Translations under genes and position numbers: made by a program | Shown here: positions 50,301 to 59,300 of the stretch, one piece after another | How positions within the stretch are numbered: position 1 is the stretch's first letter | Layout: every line of letters starts with the position of its first letter | Origin: Megalonaias nervosa | Lineage: Eukaryota > Mollusca > Bivalvia > Unionida > Unionidae | Assembly: GCA_016617855.1 (NCBI GenBank) | Contig: JAECUM010003713.1 | Location: 62,001 to 126,000, forward strand | DNA: 64,000 bases | Reading direction: 5' to 3' | Notes under the pieces: model-generated | What the model was told of the DNA's origin: nothing | What the model saw: only the letters and a program-made list of their open reading frames with translations | The model's database searches: none

Positions 50301-53300
50301 CACTTCAGGCTGATGGCATCCACTGCCCAGGCTCTCTGATCTGGAAATGAGATGCCATAAAAGGGGAGTTTGCTCTTTTTTGTCCCAAACAAGTCTACCA
50401 GGGGTATCCCACGGTCTGAACAGGGAGTCACCATGTATTGGTGCAGCACCCACTCCTTGATGACTACGTTGCCTTTCCTGGATGGACTGTCTGCCAGAAT
50501 ATGTTGTACTGTCTGGGATTTGATAAGCTCTTATCATGATCCCCTCCAAGGTTGCCCAGGGTAAGTTCCAAACCTCAACAAAAAGTGAAGGAGCACATGT
50601 GCCACCTTGTTGCCAATGGTACACTACCACCGGCTTGATGTTGTTGGAGATCATCATACAGCATTTCATTTGATTGATATACCCCTGTAGGACTGGAAAT
50701 ACTGCTCTTGCTTCCCAGTTATGCGGCGGTCAGATTCATCTGAAGATGATGAACTCTGAAAAACTAATCATCCTGGCTCCAAGTGAGTGCCCCACCCTGA
50801 ATCTGACGTGACCATTAACAGTAAAAGTGGGGTTAAGGTTCATGCAGCAGGACTATGACCAAAAATTGCAACTGAAGCTATGGTGAAAATACAGTTCTAG
50901 AGAAATCCCTGTGCAGTTTCCATTTCACCAGAAGGAGAAACTGGAGGGGGTGCAAGTTCAACCTTCCTAAAGGAGCCAGGTCCACTGTAGAGTTCAATAG
51001 ATATAAGAAAGCCTTTTTTCCAGTTTGAAAAAGATGGGATCCATGTGTGACCCCATGCTATAAACAGGGTCAAGAGTTTTCAGGGCACGAGTTATTGAGG
51101 AAGCAGTGTATATAAAATACTGGAAAAGTACTGCTTCGATTTCTCTGAGTTTGGAACGAGTCGCAGCCAAGTTCATATATGGATCAGCATTGTGATAAAT
51201 CTTATGTGAGAGACCCAAGTAGCCACTGTGGATCAAAATGTCTTTGAAATACTGGAAGACATGGATTACCAGTGACCTTAGATTGATGGTAACTACTCCC
51301 ATTACTCTTTTAAAAACTGGGTGTGGAGGCTAGGATGAAAAGCAGCAAGTGCAACTGGAAAAACTCCCGGCACCAGCAAAACTGGAGGAACTTCCTGTTA
51401 TGTGAAAGCAAGCATCCTGAAGGACTATGGAGACTACCCAGTCACCTGGTCTTATGGCATTCCTAACTGAGGCTGTGGTCTCATTCTTGAACAGTTCCAC
51501 CTGCACAAACTTCTTCAAGATGGAGGAATTTATAATTAACTGAAAATTCATACATCACTCGTTGGTTTTAAAAAATATTTTAAATAAAGTGTGAAATCTC
51601 CACTTAAATGAAGCAACAGATGCAAGAAACTCTGTGAAAAGATTACACCTTCCACAATGCTCCATTTTGACAGGCAAATGATGGTTACGGGCAAGTTTTA
51701 ATTAATGTTAGACAAGTCTAAATACAATGTGTACTGAAACTATTTGTGCGAATACATACATCTTATGTTCTCTGATATTATCACATATATTTTATTTTTA
51801 TTGCTATCAGCAGCAATAAAAGTAACATTAACAATCTTCTGAAATTTTGTTTAATATCAAACAACATAAGCTGTCAATTTTCTGGGCTGGACATGGGTGC
51901 CAAACCTGAAAGAAGTAAAACACAAGAAATGTGCATCCAAATTAAAAATAATAGAATTATTGCATTTGAAAACATAAAATACACTTTTCTTTTCAGTTTT
52001 GTATCTCTTGCTTATCTAAATATATCAATTATAGATCTGAAAAATATAGGAAAAGAAACAGCTGTCAAAAAATTTAAGAAAAATATATTACACTTGATGT
52101 TCTGAATGAACCAATTAACCTGCCGATCATGTTGAAGAAGCTCCTACCTTAAGCAATAGCTGTGGAAGGGCGACAATGAAGTGCTCCGTCAGCTTAGTTT
52201 TATCTTCTAAAACCTGTTTATTTTCTTTGGCTGTAAGCTGTAATGAAAAATAATTATAAAATTTTTGGCAGCAAAGGGTTACCACTCATTACAATTTGCT
52301 CAGCAAGGTGTCAAATAGAAGAATATCCGACAGAAGAATAATAGTTTGGATAATATGGGAATCCAGAGGCTATACCTCTTCCAAATGATGCCACGAAATT
52401 CTGGAAATCCAACTAATTCAAGACCTCATCAATGCAGAAGCAGAGGAAAACTTTGACTAAAATCCAACATTCCTTAGCAAAGTTATACTGTGAAAAGCAA
52501 ACTTGAGACAGGGTTCAAGGGATCATAACTCCTGTAAATGACATCATGGAACACTAAATATCTCAAAATATATCAGTAAATAAATTCCAGCAAGCCCCAA
52601 TTCATTGAAATACTCAAAGATTACAATTATGCTATGTTAAGTCATGATTACAGTTTATCAGACAGCAAAACTCTTGTACATGATCAAGTGGAACTTTGGA
52701 AATTGATTAAATCAAGATCTCGTCAATCTAAAGCCTCACACCAAATATTGCTGAAATAAAACAACTTCTGGTTAAGTTGTCTCTTAGAAACTAAACCAGG
52801 GAGGAAGAACATTCAGGGGGAACAACACTAGACTGAGATAAAAAAATTAGCAGGCTGTATGATCATAAATTCAACTAGTACTACAAGATCAGAACCTGGT
52901 AATGCAAGATGAGAGTACCTGTTATTGATATACCATAACATAAGCACAACCTTATATCATAAGATCATAACATAAGCATAACTGGTATTGCAATATCATA
53001 ACATAAGGATAACTGACATTGCAAGATCATAACATATGGATACCTGACATTGCAAGATGATAAGCACACCTGGTATTGCAAGATCATAACATAAGCATAC
53101 CTGGTATTGCAAGATCATAACACAAGGATACCTGGTATTGCAAGATCATAACATAAGTGTACCTGGTATTAAAAGATCATAACACAAGCATACCTGGTAT
53201 TGCAAGATCATGACATAAGTATACCTAGTATTGCAAGATCATAACACAAGCATATCAGGTATTGCAAGATCATAACATAAGGATACCTGGTATTGCAAGA

Positions 53301-56300
53301 TCATGACATAAGGATACCTGACATTGCAAGATCACAACATATGTGCAACTGGTATTGCAAGATCATTATATAAACATATCTGGTATTGCAGGATCAAACA
53401 CATGAGTGTCTCATGGGCCTTTCCTATCCCTATACTTACCAACCATCTCAGACATCTGTAAACAAAGTTCTGAAAAGAAGAAACTTAGAATGATAATAAA
53501 TAACATGAATTATATAACAAGGGTTGCAACAACCTTATGTTACTCTTTATGACGGATTCGCACTAAAAAACAAGAATATCAATGATTGTTCATTTATTCT
53601 GCTTTTTTACAAAATATAAACACAAAAACATCATTGCCAAGTTGCACTAATGTTATAAAATAAATTACTGAACATTTGGGATGCTTGGAATTGCTAGTAA
53701 TAACCAACTATTATGAGATTTTGTGTTGTAACCTCACTATTACAAGAATCATAATAATATCAGGACCCTGGTCAGTTGTACACACTGTTGAGTAAATTAT
53801 GAATCAACAATTTTTGGAGGCACTGTAATAATGATTACGTATTCCTACTGCAATGTCCTGCCCCGTTATATAGGAGAAGGGAGGGTATGTGACTCGTGCG
53901 ACAATGCAATAATTACAAAATTATCAACGTTATTTTATCAAACAATAAGTTGTTTCATACATACAAAGAATTATGAATTTCAAGCACTCATATTTAGCAT
54001 AATAATCACTTGTAGATGTTAATCCTCTTTATAATGTTCCTTTACATATGTTGACTAAATGGTCTGATAAAGAATGAAAATGTGCTACAGCACACTGACT
54101 GAGGACGTTGGCCAGGCTGGGTCGATACACATGTTCCAAGAAATCTCTAGAACAGGGAGTTCATGTCTCAAACACAGACAAGATATTTCAGCTGCGGAAA
54201 GGTAACGCTTAACAATGGTGACAGGCAAGTTATTACTGATATTAAAATGTAGTCTGGGGGCGGGCAGAGTAGTAAAACTGATTTTAATGATTTCATGCTA
54301 TCTCTCACTATTTTGTGATGCTCACCCTAACAAAACTGAAATTACTTTCATATGCATAGAAGAAAATTCCATCCTTCTACTAGATGGAAAATTCTAGAAG
54401 TCTAGAGCTAGAAAGATGTTTGTAGTAGAACTTTAGAGCACCTCATGCAAACTAAAGGTATATGTTGGAAAAAGGTAAAAATGAATTACATCAGAAAGTG
54501 AGAAACCATCCTCTGCAGGTCGAAATACACAATAAGGTCAGAAATATGAGGATCTGAACTGAGGGCCAAACCTTTTGAGAACTTGAGCATGTTGGAAAGG
54601 GCTGCCCTACAGCCCAAAAAAGTAATAACAGAGCATTCTCTCTTCAGATAGTCACAGAAGATAGTCACTGCACTCAAAGAAGGAAAGCTGTGATTAACGT
54701 CTTTACTACAGCACCAATTACAAGATTCTTCACTTTACATTATAGACCATGAATTTGGACAGTCTCCTGGTCTGAATGATACAAACTGGCAACTTGCTTG
54801 AAACATATCCTGTCAGATCACTCAACATGATCCAAACTTGAAGGGGGCTATTGTGTAGAAGAGCACCCCTGTGCTGCTACAGAAAGAGGCTCCTCTCCCT
54901 TCCTCTGAGGCAATGTCCTGAGCTAGTCTACTAACAGGTCAAGACGATCGGTGGGGCCAAAGAGGGGCTATGAAATAAGCTGAGCAGTCCAGATCCTGAT
55001 TGGCTGGAGCACATGCGGAATCATTCTGAATGGTGGGAAGTCCCAAGTGAACAGATGATCCTCTTTCAGACTGAAAGTGCCCAATGCCCCACCACTCTGG
55101 TCTGAGACTGGGGAAACATACAAGGGGAGCATAATGCTTAGATCTGTTATGAATGGTTGTAGAGACCATTCTATGAGGACCATCTTGCCTCTTCTGGTCA
55201 GACCATATACCAGAATATTCTTCTTGCCAGGAATATGATGAACACCAAGGATTATTGCTTTTAAAGCTACCACCACCCTGCCTCTCCACTGGTGGGCAAG
55301 TTCATCCCCACATTTACAAAATCCTGGAATGGTTTAGGATAGTTGTGATTTCTCAAGGCTTGTTGAGTCCCAGTCAGATCATATATGGACTAGCAGTGAG
55401 GCAGATCTTGCCTGAAGAAGGGGCCATTGTGGATCAGCCAGTTGGCAAAATACCGGAGCAAAAATTGGGATATTAAGGTACACATCCTGCAGGTCAATGG
55501 AGACTGCCCAGTCACCTGGCCTTGTGGCATTCTTGATGAAAGCTGTAGATGCCATCTTGAAAGCTTCCTACTGAAGAAAATTGTTTAAGGTGAAAAGATC
55601 AATAATCACCCAAATACTTCCTACCTTTTTTTGCACACCAGAAAAATTAATGAGCAGACCTGCCAACCCTTGTCAGGCCTTCTCATTAGGCAGTTGAAAT
55701 TTTTCTGTAAATTACACCAATCAGAGTGCAATAAATTTCATTTGTTATTATCAACACGTAAACATGCATTTAAAAAACTCAGAAGTGTAATCTAAGACTA
55801 ATGTAGTAAAAGCAAACATCATGTTCAACTAAAAGAGTTTGCAAAGTATGCTTAGACCTTAATTACATCCAATACAGTTTCAGAAACTGCAGTTCCAAAC
55901 TCCATGGTTTCACACTAGGTCTCTTAACGTGACGTGATCTTTGGATTTATTCTGTTTCATTATCATTTAGCCCGGGGGGGGAGGCGGGTCATCTCTACTG
56001 CCACCAGACCCAACTGAACATGACATGATGTAAAAGAATTGTTGCCTATCCAGCTCTTTATCTCTCCAAGAATCTAAATATTCCTTTTTATACTTCTATG
56101 CTATTTAACTTTTTTTAAGAGGCTTATTGTACCTTTTTGTCTTCAAGGTGCTCTTATTTGTTGGATGCCCTTTTCTAGAAAATGCTGTAAGCACCAAATG
56201 GGCAAATTAAGACATCCAAGGTATTACTGTTCAAGTTAGCCTGGTTCCCTGACCAACTCCCTTAACATAATCTGAAACCTGGATTCTGATCAAGCATGGA

Positions 56301-59300
56301 CAAGTCAGTTTCAGGATCAGACCGCAAACATCATGTTTTCATAATTTTTGCTATTATTCCACAAGATCGTACTTTATGGGTCATTTGGTGTAGAGACCAT
56401 TACATGAGGACCACCCAACCCATTGTGGAGTCCAGACTTCCATAGAGAGAAAGAGACTATGTACCTGCCTGATGCTAGACGTACACAACCATTGACGTGT
56501 CATCTGAGGCAACCATAACACAATGAAGCCTTATAAGGCTGTGATAACCATGCAAGGCTTGAAACAATGCCTGCAATGTTAAGTTGTTTATATGAAGGAT
56601 CGTTTATTCCTGGGAGCAAAATCCATGAACAACTACTCCTTCTGGCTCTAGGTGAGCACTCCATCATGAACATGATGTGTTGGTGTATATGGATCCCACA
56701 GAGATCCAAGCTGATATAAAGTCTTTGTGCAGTCTTCAGTTCACCAGAAGCAGGAACCTGAGTGTAAGCAAGCAAAGTCTCCCTATGGGGAACCTAGTGT
56801 GCAGTCATGTTCAAAGTCCCCAGAAGAGAGAGAGATACAAGCAAACCAATGATATCTTGGCCAGAAGCTCAGTAATGAATGACAGGATTTGGCTGATCCT
56901 CTTTGGAGCAACATCAACTCTTTCCAGGATGGTGATGAAATCCATCCCAATATACAGAAAGTCCTAAGAAGTGATCAAATCCAATTTCTCTAGGTTTGGG
57001 ATAAGACCATAACAGGTCACCATAACCAAGAGGAAAGGTCCTTCTGATGAGAACCTCAGAACATTGTGAATCAAATTGTCATCAAAATACTCCAAGGATG
57101 AGGATCCCTGGCAAACTCAAATGAGCTACAACTACCCCTATCACCCTTGCAATGGCTCTGCAGATGGAGAGACCAAACTGAAGAACTCAAAATCTACATA
57201 CCTTCTGGTCAAGATAAAACTCAAGGAATTTCCTGTGTGGACTAAAGACGGGGCTGTGATGATACGCATCATGAAGAATGATGGAGACCACAGGGCCTTA
57301 TGGCATTCCTAACTGGGGCAGTAGTCTCCATCTTTCTTCTCCAAGAAATCTGTTCAAGGTGGAACAATTGATTAGAGCCAAACCTTTCTGCCATTTCTCA
57401 ACACCTGAAAAAAAAGCATCAATAGAAAGCCACGGTCTGGTCATTTCCCACCATTTCATCTATGCCCTTCTGCAGAAGGTTCTGTACCTCTTCCCTTACC
57501 TGAGTCAGTTTTCAAATGGTGAAAGATGGGGTTCCATGATGGGAGAGGATCTTCCTGCAAACAAATCCAGTAGTCATCATTTAAGGTGGATTAGACTCAC
57601 ACATCATCCATTATGCCTGACCAAGCCATCCACCACCACCCTCCTGAGAAAAAAGGCTAGACAAGCTCCTACAAGGAGACTGGGAAGAAGAAGACTGCAT
57701 GAGAGTGCAACTATCTAATGCTGACCATCTCACTTTTTGGGGAAGGGGGATGAATCCAAAACCTTTCTCACCTTACCCTTCCGACCGACTCATTGCAGTG
57801 AATGATGGGCATGCAGGAGCTTTAAAATGAGGCTGCTTGGAGAAATTGGAAGGTCCCATAAGGCAGCCAGGATGGGAGCACTTCTCAGCTTGTTTCAAAT
57901 GGCTGAGCTGTTGCCAGGGATCTGTGTTGTTGGTCCCTCAAATTATGTGATGCCACAGGGGAATGAGGCTTCTGAAGATTCTCTCCACATCAAGAGGTGC
58001 AGATAGTAAAAGGTTCCTGCTCTCATCCAGCAAGAACTTCATTGTTTCCAACGTGACATCCCAGCAGAGGCAAATGACAAAGTCCCCCAGAGAGTGCCAT
58101 TTACATGGAGAGTGCATGAAACAACCTCTAACAAACATGGAAGTGCTGCTGGAAACAATCATACCTACTTCTAGTGACTAAAGGAGGCCACCAAAAAGAG
58201 ATCTGCATATGAAGTGAACGTCATGAGTATGGGCCTTAAGCTCCATCCCCCAAGGGGAGGTGGGACTTAAGGGGCCAAGCTGGTGAATGAGCCCAGAAGC
58301 TGGAGACAGAAATCAATGGCTGAAACATAAAAGATGGAACAGACCACCATTCTTCTCCATGGCAATCACTTGTATGGCTATAAACTTTCTTCACCATCTT
58401 ATCAACCATCCAAACTTACTTCTCCAAAACATGGCTCAACAGGTGGAAAGGAGATGGAGAGCCTACTGAGGTAGGGAGGGGGTACTGACACAGCATGTTT
58501 CTCCAAGAACATATTTGAGTTTACCATGATGAAGATGGCATGATCATCCCAAGTGGCTGCCCACCTGATGGCCCTGGATGGAGGTGATGGAGAAGGTCCT
58601 TCACCTGTCACATCATCCCTACCATGAAAACCAAGGGCAGCACATCCGGGGAACGGGGGACAGAGAAGAGTACCCACAAACCCAGGGGTCTCAAACACAT
58701 GGCCTGCCAAGCCCTATCCTGTAGCCCGCAAACAAACCAATTAGCATCACACGGTGTCATGACAGATAACAAAGGTGGTGCGGCCCTTGGGCCATCGAAA
58801 ATGCCATCATGTGGGCCTCATGGTGGTTTGAGTTTGAGACCCCTGCACAAACCCATACCTGCCAACCCCACCACCACCAAGAGGTATAAGCGTAATTACT
58901 GCTATTATAAGTTGCCAACAAGCATAATTTGCGTGTAGAATGTGTAATCTATATAACTTTTATTCTGTCTCAAATAGACTAGTGCCATGCATTGCACAAG
59001 ACAGGATTGTCTCATATGAAGCAAGTGAAGACAGCATACAGCTAACAGTTCAAATGCATTTCGATGATGTGGATGCATTTGATCCATTCCTAGAAATTTA
59101 CTGCTGGGACTCATTTTTATGTATCATCTTTCGCAGCTGGGTATAGTTCTAATGCTGTCATTGACAATTCAATATTTTCTTTACTTCTTTACTCTTTGCA
59201 CATACAACTATAGATAGGAAAAATATTGCTTGGGTTAAAAGGGACCTACCTCGGTGGTGGAAGTGGAGGGGACAAAGTTGCCAACTGCCACCATCACACG

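Noticed and set aside
50370..50564. 64-codon frame, plus strand
   Set aside because: Shadow of the DIRS RNase H region on the minus strand.
58905..59146. Overlapping 68-69 codon frames on both strands
   Set aside because: No family likeness, and neither joins the STAG exon at 59250 in phase.
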